7,652 nt of DNA from Roseburia sp. (GTDB lineage Bacteria > Bacillota > Clostridia > Lachnospirales > Lachnospiraceae), in contig JAGAIK010000208.1 of assembly GCA_017626625.1 (NCBI GenBank), positions 1 to 7,652 on the forward strand. The letters run 5' to 3'. A program made the position numbers and the translations under genes. Positions within the stretch are counted from its first letter, which is position 1, and every line of letters begins with the position of its first letter. The notes below the pieces were generated by a model. It had not been told where the DNA came from. It saw only the letters and a program-made list of their open reading frames with translations, and did no database searches. Positions 1-5,969 of this stretch are shown in pieces.

Positions 1-217
1 GAATTATCACGGAAAAGGTTATGGAAAGAAACTTATAGAACATTGGGAAAAGGATATGAAATCACAAGGATATGGTATGCTTCTGACATCTACACAGGTT
101 GATGAAGAGGCGCAGCATTTTTATAGAAAATTAGGGTATAAAGATTGTGGTGGTTTTGTTATAGATGTTCCAGGATATGAGCAACCAATGGAGATGTTTT
201 TAATCAAAGGAATCTAG
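1..217 (+). CDS. GNAT-family N-acetyltransferase, C-terminal fragment (5' end outside window)
   Basis: The reading frame is open from base 2 and ends at TAG 215-217, giving 71 residues of a gene that starts before the window. The fragment begins inside GNAT motif A, the acetyl-CoA pyrophosphate-binding loop, seen as HGKGYGKKL at fragment residues 3-11. It carries the typical motif B as AQHFYRKLGY at residues 37-46. Family members transfer an acetyl group from acetyl-CoA to an amine on a small molecule or protein; the substrate cannot be told because the N-terminal half is missing. The first 180 bases are about 35% GC, visibly lower than the genes downstream, so this gene may have a different history from its neighbours. 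The family call is fairly secure; any specific function is not. Confidence 0.8.
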   Translation, partial: NYHGKGYGKKLIEHWEKDMKSQGYGMLLTSTQVDEEAQHFYRKLGYKDCGGFVIDVPGYEQPMEMFLIKGI

Positions 218-280
218 CAAATTCAATTTGTCGGGAACTGAAACTAGCGGTTTGTCAGAAAAATGGCATTAATCATGGAC

Positions 281-309
281 TTGCAGTTTTCCATCATATC
301 GTTTAGAAT
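281..309 (+). promoter_or_regulatory. candidate sigma-A promoter for queH-argH
   Basis: TTGCAG at 281-286 matches the -35 consensus at three of six positions. TAGAAT at 304-309 matches the -10 consensus at five of six, with exactly 17 bases between them. Transcription would start near 316 and give a leader of about 85 bases before queH. This is the best-spaced pair I found in the gap between the acetyltransferase stop and queH. The rest of that gap (218-399) shows only a short imperfect hairpin near 241-258 and an AT palindrome. The weak -35 keeps confidence moderate. Confidence 0.4.
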
Positions 310-319
310 AACCTAAGTA

Positions 320-335
320 TATTTTTATAAAAATA
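320..335. repeat. 16-base perfect AT palindrome upstream of queH
   Basis: Bases 320-335 read TATTTTTATAAAAATA, which equals its own reverse complement. It lies just downstream of the candidate queH promoter -10 box and would fall at the start of the transcript. It contains only A and T, so chance occurrence in an AT-rich spacer is plausible. An operator role is possible but unsupported. Confidence 0.35.
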
Positions 336-399
336 CATTTTCGCAGCATGGAACCGACAGAAAACCCATGCAGGATTCTAAAAAGGAAGTACCGCCGTC

Positions 400-1056
400 A
401 TGAAACAGAATTACCAGAAAATCTTAGAGGAAACCATTCGGGAAAACCAGCAGAAACAAGTTGTGCCCACCTTACTTCTGCACAGTTGCTGCGCCCCCTG
501 CAGTTCCTATTGTCTGGAATATTTGTCCCAGTATTTTTCCATCACAGTATTCTATTACAACCCCAATATTTACCCGCAGGAGGAATACCGAAAAAGAGTG
601 GAGGAACAGCGGCATTTTATAGAACGCCTTCCTGCAAAGCACCCCATTTCCTTTGTGGAGGGAGCCTTTGAGGAACAGCGGTTCTATGATACCGTCCGGG
701 GACATGAACAGGAGAAAGAGGGTGGAGAGCGCTGTTATCTATGTTACGAGCTTAGGCTCAGGGAGGCGGCAGAGCTGGCAAAACAGAGGAAAATGGATTA
801 TTTTACCACCACGCTTTCCATCAGCCCCCTGAAGAATGCTGAAAAGCTGAATGAAATCGGAGACCGTCTCTCGGAGGAATACGGCATCCGGTACTTAAAC
901 TCTGATTTTAAAAAGAAAAACGGTTACAAGCGTTCCGTGGAGCTTTCGGAGGAATACGGCATGTACCGCCAGTATTATTGCGGCTGCGTTTTTTCAAAAA
1001 AACAGCGGGATGAAGAAATCGCGGCAAAAAACCGTGACAAAAATGTGCAGGAATAA
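400..1056 (+). CDS. queH: epoxyqueuosine reductase QueH
   Basis: This 218-residue protein matches the QueH (DUF208) family, which reduces epoxyqueuosine to queuosine at the wobble position of GUN-anticodon tRNAs in the cytoplasm. QueH is unrelated to the cobalamin-dependent enzyme QueG. All family cysteine groups are visible: HSCCAPC with C30, C31 and C34 near the N-terminus, RCYLCY with C112 and C115, and YYCGC with C194 and C196. In the family these serve an iron-sulfur cluster and a nearby metal site. Other hallmarks are YYNPNIYP (52-59), FTTTLSISPLKN (135-146) and the DFKKKNGYKRS segment (169-179). Length is normal for the family. ATG 400 is chosen because AAGGAAG at 383-389 lies 10 bases upstream and the conserved part begins at about residue 24. 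argH starts 55 bases downstream with no terminator between, so the two are probably cotranscribed. No other queuosine gene is in view. Confidence 0.92.
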   Translation: MKQNYQKILEETIRENQQKQVVPTLLLHSCCAPCSSYCLEYLSQYFSITVFYYNPNIYPQEEYRKRVEEQRHFIERLPAKHPISFVEGAFEEQRFYDTVRGHEQEKEGGERCYLCYELRLREAAELAKQRKMDYFTTTLSISPLKNAEKLNEIGDRLSEEYGIRYLNSDFKKKNGYKRSVELSEEYGMYRQYYCGCVFSKKQRDEEIAAKNRDKNVQE

Positions 1057-1096
1057 CAGGATATATTTTTGTAAAAGACAACAAAACCATCAGAAA

Positions 1097-1103
1097 AAGG
1101 AGG
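1097..1103 (+). promoter_or_regulatory. ribosome binding site fixing the argH start
   Basis: AAGGAGG lies 8 bases before ATG 1112. It decides the start against the in-frame ATG at 1010, which would add 34 non-conserved residues and overlap the end of queH. Confidence 0.85.
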
Positions 1104-1111
1104 ACAATACC

Positions 1112-2488
1112 ATGGCACAGTTATGGGGAGGAAGATTTACAAAGGAGACAGACCAGTTAGTATACAATTTTAACGCATCCATCACCTTTGACCGGAAATT
1201 TTATAAACAGGACATCGAGGGCAGCATTGCCCATGTAAAAATGTTAGGAAAACAGGGTATTTTAACAGAGAAAGAGCGGGATGACATTATCCGCGCCTTA
1301 GAGGAAATCTTAGCGGACGTGGAGAGTGGCAAATTGGAAATTACCTCCGAATATGAGGACATTCACAGCTTTGTGGAGGCAAATCTCATTGACCGTCTGG
1401 GGGATACCGGAAAGAAACTTCACACCGGACGCAGCAGAAACGACCAGGTGGCTCTTGATATGCGTCTTTACACCAGAGAGCAGGTACTTAAGACCGACGA
1501 GTTATTAAAAGAATTGTTACAGACCATTTTAAAAATTATGGAAGAAAATACGGAAACCATCATGCCGGGCTTTACCCATTTGCAGAAAGCGCAGCCCATT
1601 ACCTTAGCGCACCATATGGGAGCTTATTTTGAAATGTTCAAGCGCGACCGCCTGCGTCTTTCCGATATTTATGAGCGTATGAATTACTGTCCCTTAGGTT
1701 CCGGCGCTTTAGCGGGAACAACTTATCCTTTAGACAGGGAATATACCGCAGAATTATTAGGCTTTTACGGTCCCACCTTAAACAGCATGGACGGTGTTTC
1801 CGACAGGGATTACCTGATTGAATTTCTTTCTGCCTGTGCCACCATTATGATGCACTTGAGCCGTTTTTCCGAGGAAATCATTATCTGGAATTCCAACGAG
1901 TACCAGTTTGTGGAAATTGACGATGCCTACAGCACCGGAAGCAGCATTATGCCCCAGAAAAAGAATCCGGATATTGCGGAGCTGGTAAGGGGAAAAACAG
2001 GGCGTGTGTACGGGGCGTTAAACTCCCTGCTTACTACCATGAAGGGCATTCCCCTCGCCTACAATAAAGACATGCAGGAGGACAAGGAGCTTTCCTTTGA
2101 CGCCATGGACACGGTGCAGGGCTGTATTGCATTGTTTAACGGAATGCTCGCCACCATGAAATTTAATAAAACAAGAATGTACCATTCTGCAAATCAGGGC
2201 TTTACCAATGCCACAGACGCAGCAGATTATCTGGTAAATCACGGCGTGCCTTTCCGGGATGCCCATGGAATTGTAGGGCAGATTGTATTATATTGTATCG
2301 ACAAGGGCATTGCCATCGACGATATGAGCTTAGAGGAATTGAAAGCCATCAGCCCTGTGTTTGAGGAAGATGTTTACGAGGCAATTTCCATGGAAACCTG
2401 CGTCAATAAACGTCTTACCGTGGGAGCACCGGGAAAAGAAGCTATGGAGCGGGTCATTGCCTTAGAAAAAGAATACCTCAATTCATAG
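1112..2488 (+). CDS. argH: argininosuccinate lyase
   Basis: This 458-residue enzyme splits argininosuccinate into arginine and fumarate, the last step of arginine biosynthesis, in the cytoplasm. It belongs to the fumarase/aspartase superfamily and works as a tetramer with active sites shared between subunits. The N-terminus MAQLWGGRFT is typical of bacterial ArgH. The three conserved blocks are present: HTGRSRNDQ (104-112), GFTHLQKAQP (153-162, with the conserved Thr-His at 155-156) and the signature loop GSSIMPQKKNPD (276-287), whose second serine S278 is the catalytic-loop serine. Length is normal, and no residue expected for activity appears to be missing. The start is set by the ribosome binding site at 1097-1103. 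The gene follows queH closely, but argG and other arginine genes are not in the window, and no arginine operator was recognised. The 358 bases that follow contain no gene. Confidence 0.96.
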   Translation: MAQLWGGRFTKETDQLVYNFNASITFDRKFYKQDIEGSIAHVKMLGKQGILTEKERDDIIRALEEILADVESGKLEITSEYEDIHSFVEANLIDRLGDTGKKLHTGRSRNDQVALDMRLYTREQVLKTDELLKELLQTILKIMEENTETIMPGFTHLQKAQPITLAHHMGAYFEMFKRDRLRLSDIYERMNYCPLGSGALAGTTYPLDREYTAELLGFYGPTLNSMDGVSDRDYLIEFLSACATIMMHLSRFSEEIIIWNSNEYQFVEIDDAYSTGSSIMPQKKNPDIAELVRGKTGRVYGALNSLLTTMKGIPLAYNKDMQEDKELSFDAMDTVQGCIALFNGMLATMKFNKTRMYHSANQGFTNATDAADYLVNHGVPFRDAHGIVGQIVLYCIDKGIAIDDMSLEELKAISPVFEEDVYEAISMETCVNKRLTVGAPGKEAMERVIALEKEYLNS

Positions 2489-2625
2489 AAGAAACAATAT
2501 ATTATCCCTAAAAGCAGGGCAAATTTTTGCCGGAACAGGTACAGTCACTTTATTACACTAACGTATTGTTGTGAGAAATGCACAAGAAATGACAAAAATT
2601 GACGGAAAGTTTTACAAAAAAAGCA
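2489..2625. other. non-coding spacer downstream of argH
   Basis: This AT-rich stretch, together with the promoter and leader that follow, makes up the 358-base gene-free gap between argH and asd. It holds a small hairpin, GGCAA (2518-2522) with TTGCC (2527-2531), that lacks a following T run, and a short inverted repeat TTGTG (2569-2573) with CACAA (2581-2585). I see no coding frame, no tRNA and no convincing argH terminator here. Confidence 0.5.
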
Positions 2626-2654
2626 TTGCAATTTTGGCGAAAATGGCATAAGAT
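2626..2654 (+). promoter_or_regulatory. candidate sigma-A promoter for asd
   Basis: TTGCAA at 2626-2631 and TAAGAT at 2649-2654 are 17 bases apart, each matching consensus at four of six positions. An overlapping GATAAT at 2652-2657 is a better -10 hexamer, but it would lie 20 bases from the -35. Either placement starts transcription near 2661-2665, just before the GC-richer, hairpin-forming leader of asd. Confidence 0.4.
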
Positions 2655-2661
2655 AATCACT

Positions 2662-2846
2662 ATGACCGACACTTGTTCGCAAGGCACGGACACAAAGTGA
2701 AAAAGAGACGGCTGTTCCCCGGACATTCCGGAGCTGCTGTATGGTATCAGGACAGAGCAGGAAGGCAGCCGGGACAGCGTGTCCTGTGTTTGGAACTAAG
2801 TGTGGGATACGGAAATCAGAGTATATATAACGAGGAGATTGGATTC
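2662..2846 (+). promoter_or_regulatory. structured 5' leader of asd, class unknown
   Basis: About 185 bases between the candidate promoter and the asd start are richer in G and C than the spacer before them and contain several hairpins. Hairpin I pairs 2670-2679 with 2687-2699, ten pairs with a three-base bulge and a seven-base loop. Hairpin II pairs GCTGT (2711-2715) and CCCGG (2718-2722) with CCGGG (2769-2773) and ACAGC (2774-2778). Two alternatives compete with it: CAGGACA (2748-2754) with TGTCCTG (2780-2786), and GGACA (2772-2776) with TGTCC (2780-2784). A local CCGGA/TCCGG hairpin (2719-2731) also competes. asd is often feedback-regulated at the RNA level in Firmicutes, but I see neither the lysine riboswitch core nor a T-box sequence, and no T-run terminator. 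If regulatory, it would more likely act on translation. The stretch is also open in the asd frame, but the encoded residues do not look like a conserved extension. Confidence 0.4.
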
Positions 2847-3938
2847 ATGAGCGAAAAGTTAAAAGTTGGTATTCTTGGTGGAACAGGTATGGTAGGACAG
2901 AGATTTATTTCTCTTTTGGAAAATCACCCATGGTTTGAGGTGACTACCATCGCAGCAAGCCCGAGAAGTGCAGGAAAAACCTATGCAGAGGCAGTGGGAG
3001 ACCGTTGGAAAATGGATACTCCGATGCCGGAGGCAGTGAAAAATATCGTGGTAATGAATGTCAATGAAGTAGAAAAAGTAGCTGCTGAGGTTGACTTCGT
3101 ATTTTCCGCAGTAGATATGACAAAAGAGGAAATCAAGAAAATTGAAGAAGATTACGCAAAGACAGAGACTCCGGTGGTTTCTAACAACAGCGCCCACAGA
3201 TGGACGCCGGATGTGCCGATGGTAGTGCCTGAGGTAAATCCGCAGCATATGGAAGTAATCAAATATCAGAAAGAGAGACTCGGCACAAAACGCGGTTTCG
3301 TGGCAGTAAAACCAAATTGCTCCATTCAGAGCTACGCTCCGGTACTGACCGCCTGGAAAGAGTTTGAGCCTTATGAGGTAGTAGCCACCACCTATCAGGC
3401 AATTTCCGGTGCAGGAAAGACCTTTAAAGACTGGCCGGAGATGGTTGGAAATATTATTCCTTACATCGGCGGCGAGGAAGAGAAATCCGAGAAAGAGCCC
3501 CTTCGTATCTGGGGACACATTGATGATGAGAAAAAAGCCATTGTTCCGGCGGAGTCACCGGTGATTACCTGCCAGTGTATCCGTGTTCCGGTATTAAACG
3601 GACATACCGCAGCGGTATTTGTAAAATTCAGAAAGAACCCGACGAAGGAGCAGTTAATCGAGGCATTAAAGAATTTCAGCGGCGCTCCCCAGGAGTTAGG
3701 GCTGCCAAGCGCTCCCAAGCAGTTTATCCAGTATTTAGAGGATGACAACAGACCGCAGATTGCATTAGACGTAAACTATGAGAACGGAATGGGCGTTTCT
3801 GTCGGCAGATTGAGAGAGGATACCGTATACGACTGGAAATTCGTCGGCTTATCCCACAATACTGTCCGCGGCGCAGCCGGCGGTGCAGTACTTTGCGCAG
3901 AGCTGCTTAAGGCACAGGGATATATTACAAAGAAATAA
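2847..3938 (+). CDS. asd: aspartate-semialdehyde dehydrogenase (non-E. coli type)
   Basis: This 363-residue enzyme reduces aspartyl-4-phosphate to aspartate-4-semialdehyde with NADPH, the branch-point step toward lysine/diaminopimelate, threonine and methionine. The N-terminal Rossmann motif GILGGTGMVGQRF spans residues 8-20. The conserved SNNSAHRW block is at 112-119, the catalytic cysteine is C158 in KPNCSIQ, the substrate-binding glutamine is Q184 in TYQAISGAG, and the likely catalytic histidine is H253 in NGHTAAV. The segment NIIPYIGGEEEKSEKE (202-217) and the overall length are typical of the archaeal/fungal-like family (asd_EA, TIGR00978) rather than the E. coli type. ATG 2847 is chosen because AGGAG (2833-2837) lies 9 bases upstream and the Rossmann strand begins at residue 5. 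The in-frame ATG at 2673 would add 58 unlikely residues. The gene has its own candidate promoter and leader and is followed by an inverted repeat. Confidence 0.95.
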   Translation: MSEKLKVGILGGTGMVGQRFISLLENHPWFEVTTIAASPRSAGKTYAEAVGDRWKMDTPMPEAVKNIVVMNVNEVEKVAAEVDFVFSAVDMTKEEIKKIEEDYAKTETPVVSNNSAHRWTPDVPMVVPEVNPQHMEVIKYQKERLGTKRGFVAVKPNCSIQSYAPVLTAWKEFEPYEVVATTYQAISGAGKTFKDWPEMVGNIIPYIGGEEEKSEKEPLRIWGHIDDEKKAIVPAESPVITCQCIRVPVLNGHTAAVFVKFRKNPTKEQLIEALKNFSGAPQELGLPSAPKQFIQYLEDDNRPQIALDVNYENGMGVSVGRLREDTVYDWKFVGLSHNTVRGAAGGAVLCAELLKAQGYITKK

Positions 3939-3952
3939 GAAAAATAAGAAAA

Positions 3953-4008
3953 AAATAGCAGAAACTTTCGAAGCTGAAAGGCAGGACAAGAATAAGTTTC
4001 TGCTATTT
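3953..4008. repeat. 15-base perfect inverted repeat between asd and the putative lipoprotein gene (possible terminator)
   Basis: The left arm AAATAGCAGAAACTT (3953-3967) is the exact reverse complement of the right arm at 3994-4008, around a 26-base loop. The loop holds a smaller CTTTC/GAAAG hairpin that partly competes with the arms. The repeat starts 15 bases after the asd stop. On the plus strand it is followed only by TTTGTATAT from 4006, a weak T run. On the minus strand the arm is followed by seven T (complement of A 3949-3955), a better terminator layout. It may attenuate transcription from asd into the next gene or end an antisense transcript. Confidence 0.6.
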
Positions 4009-4018
4009 GTATATAAAG

Positions 4019-4025
4019 AAAGGGG
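4019..4025 (+). promoter_or_regulatory. ribosome binding site for a TTG start
   Basis: AAAGGGG lies 10 bases before TTG 4036. No ATG lies at a suitable distance. The later in-frame ATG 4060 would give a signal peptide with no positive N-terminus. Confidence 0.55.
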
Positions 4026-4035
4026 AAACAATTTA

Positions 4036-4368
4036 TTGAAGAGAAGGTATGTAATTTTAATGGTTTTATTGTTGGCACTTGGTAATGCAGGTGGCTGCAA
4101 AAAGGGGGAAACAGAACAGGAAACCTATGTCATTCAAATGTATTTTGAGGAAGAAATAGGCGAGGAACAATGCAAAACCATTATTGAGGAGAAAGGAGGG
4201 AAAATCGTTTCGGAGGAAAATGGAATCGGTATGTACAGTGCAGAATTTCTTCTTGAGAGCGAGGAAGCGGCGGAGAAATTGAGCCTGGAATTTGAAAATA
4301 TGGAAGAAGTTTCAGAAGCATTTCTGATAGAAACTGAGATACCGGTGGAAGTACAGGAGAAAAAATAA
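4036..4368 (+). CDS. small acidic putative lipoprotein, unknown function
   Basis: From TTG 4036 the frame encodes 110 residues. The first 21 look like a lipoprotein signal: MKRR, a hydrophobic run VILMVLLLALG (6-16), then a possible lipobox AGGC with C21 as the lipidated residue. Asn at 17 and Ala at 18 make that lipobox atypical. The mature part is strongly acidic, with many Glu. Its predicted pattern is strand (YVIQMYF, 31-37), helix (43-54), strand (56-60), strand (64-73, including MYSAEFLLES), helix (75-88) and strand (92-101). That order and the spacing GGKIVSEE, then YSAEFLLESEEAAEKL, then VSEAFLIE resemble the inhibitor I9/subtilisin-propeptide fold. This is a by-eye inference, not a match I could test. 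The TTG start was chosen for its ribosome binding site and the KRR charge. It probably depends on asd readthrough, since I find no good promoter of its own. An intrinsic terminator follows. The specific function is not known. Confidence 0.65.
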   Translation: MKRRYVILMVLLLALGNAGGCKKGETEQETYVIQMYFEEEIGEEQCKTIIEEKGGKIVSEENGIGMYSAEFLLESEEAAEKLSLEFENMEEVSEAFLIETEIPVEVQEKK

Positions 4369-4420
4369 GAAAGCAGTTGCAAAGTAAAATAGTGTAAATT
4401 TTTAGCAGAGTTTATAAATG

Positions 4421-4469
4421 AATCGCCGCAATGCAGTACATTTTATAGTGCTGCATTGTGGCGATTTTT
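4421..4469 (+). terminator. strong Rho-independent terminator
   Basis: A 19-pair stem joins 4421-4439 to 4448-4466, with two G-T (G-U in RNA) pairs and an 8-base loop ATTTTATA. It is followed on the plus strand by a run of five T at 4465-4469, of which the first two belong to the stem. It lies about 52 bases after the putative lipoprotein stop and isolates that gene, and probably asd, from the AAA/topB unit. The minus-strand side lacks a comparable T run, so it reads as a plus-strand terminator. Confidence 0.9.
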
Positions 4470-4489
4470 AGGTGTAAAAAATTTTACTA

Positions 4490-4519
4490 TTGACTTTACC
4501 ATGTACAACTCCATATTAT
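4490..4519 (+). promoter_or_regulatory. candidate distal promoter of the AAA-topB unit
   Basis: TTGACT (4490-4495) and TATTAT (4514-4519) each match sigma-A consensus at five of six positions, with an 18-base spacer. It starts just after the terminator, as expected for a new transcription unit. Confidence 0.6.
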
Positions 4520-4550
4520 TAGAATTAAGTGAGCAAAATAAATTTAAATG

Positions 4551-4559
4551 TGATATAAT
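4551..4559 (+). promoter_or_regulatory. candidate proximal extended -10 promoter
   Basis: TGATATAAT contains a perfect TATAAT (4554-4559) preceded by the TGn extension. No good -35 lies 16-18 bases upstream. Transcription would begin near 4566, leaving a leader of only about 24 bases that contains the ribosome binding site AAGGAGG (4578-4584). Confidence 0.5.
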
Positions 4560-4589
4560 TTTTACAAGCATTTTTCAAAGGAGGAAACC

Positions 4590-5954
4590 ATGGTAGTAAA
4601 AACCGCTGTGTTAAAAGAACTGGAAGAACTCTACGCTGCATCCGGCAACCACCTGTGCGTGCTGTACGGGCGTGCGGATTCGGAAAAAGAACTGTTAATC
4701 AAGGCATTTGTCCGGGAAAAGAAATATTTTTACTATCGTGCGAGGCAGGCGTCCGCAGAGCTGCAAAAGACCATGATGGGGGAAGAGATTGCCAAAACCT
4801 TTGATGTGGCGTTAAAAAAATTTACCTACGAAGAGTATTTTAACCGGGTAAAAAGCGGCAATCCCACCAAGCTGGTCATCGTCATAGACGAGGTGCAGTA
4901 TATTGCCAAAAAAGATCCGGAATTTATGGCGGCAATTTTGAAGCTAAAGGCAAAGCGCCTTTATCCGGGACCTGTGATGATACTGCTTTTAAGCTCCTCC
5001 GTTTCCTGGGTGGAAAAGGAGATGACAGCCTGTATCGGCGAAGAGGCGGACAAAAAAATAGATAAAAAAATCAAACTGAACCACCTGAACTTCCTTGAGG
5101 TAGTCCGGGCGCTGCCGGAGTATTCCGTCCGCCAGTGCATTGAGGTTTATGGTGTGGCGGGAGGTGTGCCGGGTTACATCAACCATTGGAACACTAAGGC
5201 GGATTTAAGGAGCAACATCTGCCGCCTGATTCTGTCAAGAAACGGTTATATGTACAACCAGGCAGAAAAAATCATCGGAACCCAGCTTCGGGAACTGTCG
5301 GTGTATGACACGATTCTTTCCTGCATTGCAGCAGGGCAGGATAAACTGAATGATTTATATTTAAAGACCGGATTTTCACGGGCAAAGATTAGTGTTTATA
5401 TGAAAAACCTCAGCGCCTCGGATATTATCCAGAAGGTAGTCTCCTTTGAGACCGGGGGATGGGAGAATGCGAAAAAAGGCGTTTACCGGATTCGGGACAA
5501 CTATGTCAATTTCTGGTTCCGCTTTGTCTACCCACATCTTTCGGATTTATATCTGATGAGCCCGGAGGAATTTTATGACGCCCACATTGCGCCGGATATC
5601 GAAGAATACTTAAGCCGCTATTTTGTGGAAGTCTGCATGGAGTATTTAGGACTGTTAAATCTGACGGGAAAACTCCCCATGAAGATTACAAAGATGGGCA
5701 CTTGGGTAGGAAAAGAAGGCACCATTGATATCATTGCCCGAAACAGTATCCGGGAAAACCTGGTGGGGCTTTGCAACTGGGACAAGCCGGAAGTAACCCT
5801 CGCCATGTGCGATGATTTATTTAAAAATATGAAAAAAGCGAAGATAGATGCGAAATACTATTTCCTGTTTTCGGCTAAAGGATTTGAGCCTGCATTGCGG
5901 GACATGGCAGAACAGGAGAAACGGTTCCTTCTGATTGACATGAACGAACTGTAG
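4590..5954 (+). CDS. COG1672/DUF234-type AAA protein with degenerate ATPase and nuclease-like motifs
   Basis: This 454-residue protein has the layout of the archaeal-type ATPase family COG1672. An N-terminal P-loop NTPase domain (about 1-200) is followed by a winged-helix segment (about 235-300), the family block YRIRDNYVNFWFRFVYP (299-315), and a C-terminal DUF234 domain with a PD-(D/E)XK-like pattern (about 335-454). Walker B is intact as LVIVIDE (95-101), and GVAGGVPGYI (188-197) is typical. The Walker A loop is broken: GRADSEKE (27-34) has Glu in place of the second Gly and of the Thr/Ser, keeping only K33. In the C-terminal domain TID with D380 remains, but the usual GECKW-like block reads GLCNW (393-397), losing the acidic and lysine residues. 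Both catalytic sites may be dead. The start is firm (AAGGAGG 4578-4584). topB begins 15 bases after the stop, so the two are likely co-translated. Family members are often called ATPases of unknown function, and the role here is unknown. Confidence 0.8.
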   Translation: MVVKTAVLKELEELYAASGNHLCVLYGRADSEKELLIKAFVREKKYFYYRARQASAELQKTMMGEEIAKTFDVALKKFTYEEYFNRVKSGNPTKLVIVIDEVQYIAKKDPEFMAAILKLKAKRLYPGPVMILLLSSSVSWVEKEMTACIGEEADKKIDKKIKLNHLNFLEVVRALPEYSVRQCIEVYGVAGGVPGYINHWNTKADLRSNICRLILSRNGYMYNQAEKIIGTQLRELSVYDTILSCIAAGQDKLNDLYLKTGFSRAKISVYMKNLSASDIIQKVVSFETGGWENAKKGVYRIRDNYVNFWFRFVYPHLSDLYLMSPEEFYDAHIAPDIEEYLSRYFVEVCMEYLGLLNLTGKLPMKITKMGTWVGKEGTIDIIARNSIRENLVGLCNWDKPEVTLAMCDDLFKNMKKAKIDAKYYFLFSAKGFEPALRDMAEQEKRFLLIDMNEL

Positions 5955-5961
5955 AAGGAGG
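5955..5961 (+). promoter_or_regulatory. ribosome binding site fixing the TTG start of topB
   Basis: AAGGAGG begins directly after the upstream stop codon (5952-5954) and lies 8 bases before TTG 5970. The encoded sequence MAKSLIITEKPS matches the expected N-terminus, and no ATG is nearby. Confidence 0.85.
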
Positions 5962-5969
5962 ATTAGATT

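Noticed and set aside
348..671. 107-residue plus-strand open frame overlapping queH
   Set aside because: It is a shifted frame over the start of queH, has no ribosome binding site and no recognisable domain; queH has all family motifs.
1010..1111. In-frame upstream extension of argH from ATG 1010
   Set aside because: It lies partly inside queH, encodes basic non-conserved residues, and the strong AAGGAGG site points to ATG 1112.
2518..2531. Possible argH terminator, GGCAA/TTGCC hairpin
   Set aside because: The stem is five pairs and is followed by GGAACAGG instead of a T run.
2673..2846. In-frame upstream extension of asd (58 residues)
   Set aside because: No suitable ribosome binding site, no domain-like sequence, and a good site precedes ATG 2847; the region is better read as an RNA leader.
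2662..2846. Lysine riboswitch or T-box upstream of asd
   Set aside because: The conserved lysine-riboswitch core blocks and the T-box TGGNACC-type sequence were looked for and not seen, so no class is assigned.
2859..3518. 219-residue minus-strand open frame inside asd
   Set aside because: It lies antisense to a clear enzyme gene and its translation is rich in Cys, His, Phe and Tyr with no domain pattern, as expected of an antisense shadow.
3883..4035. Upstream extension of the putative lipoprotein frame from ATG 3883
   Set aside because: It overlaps the end of asd and runs through the inverted repeat; it would bury the signal peptide 51 residues inside the protein.
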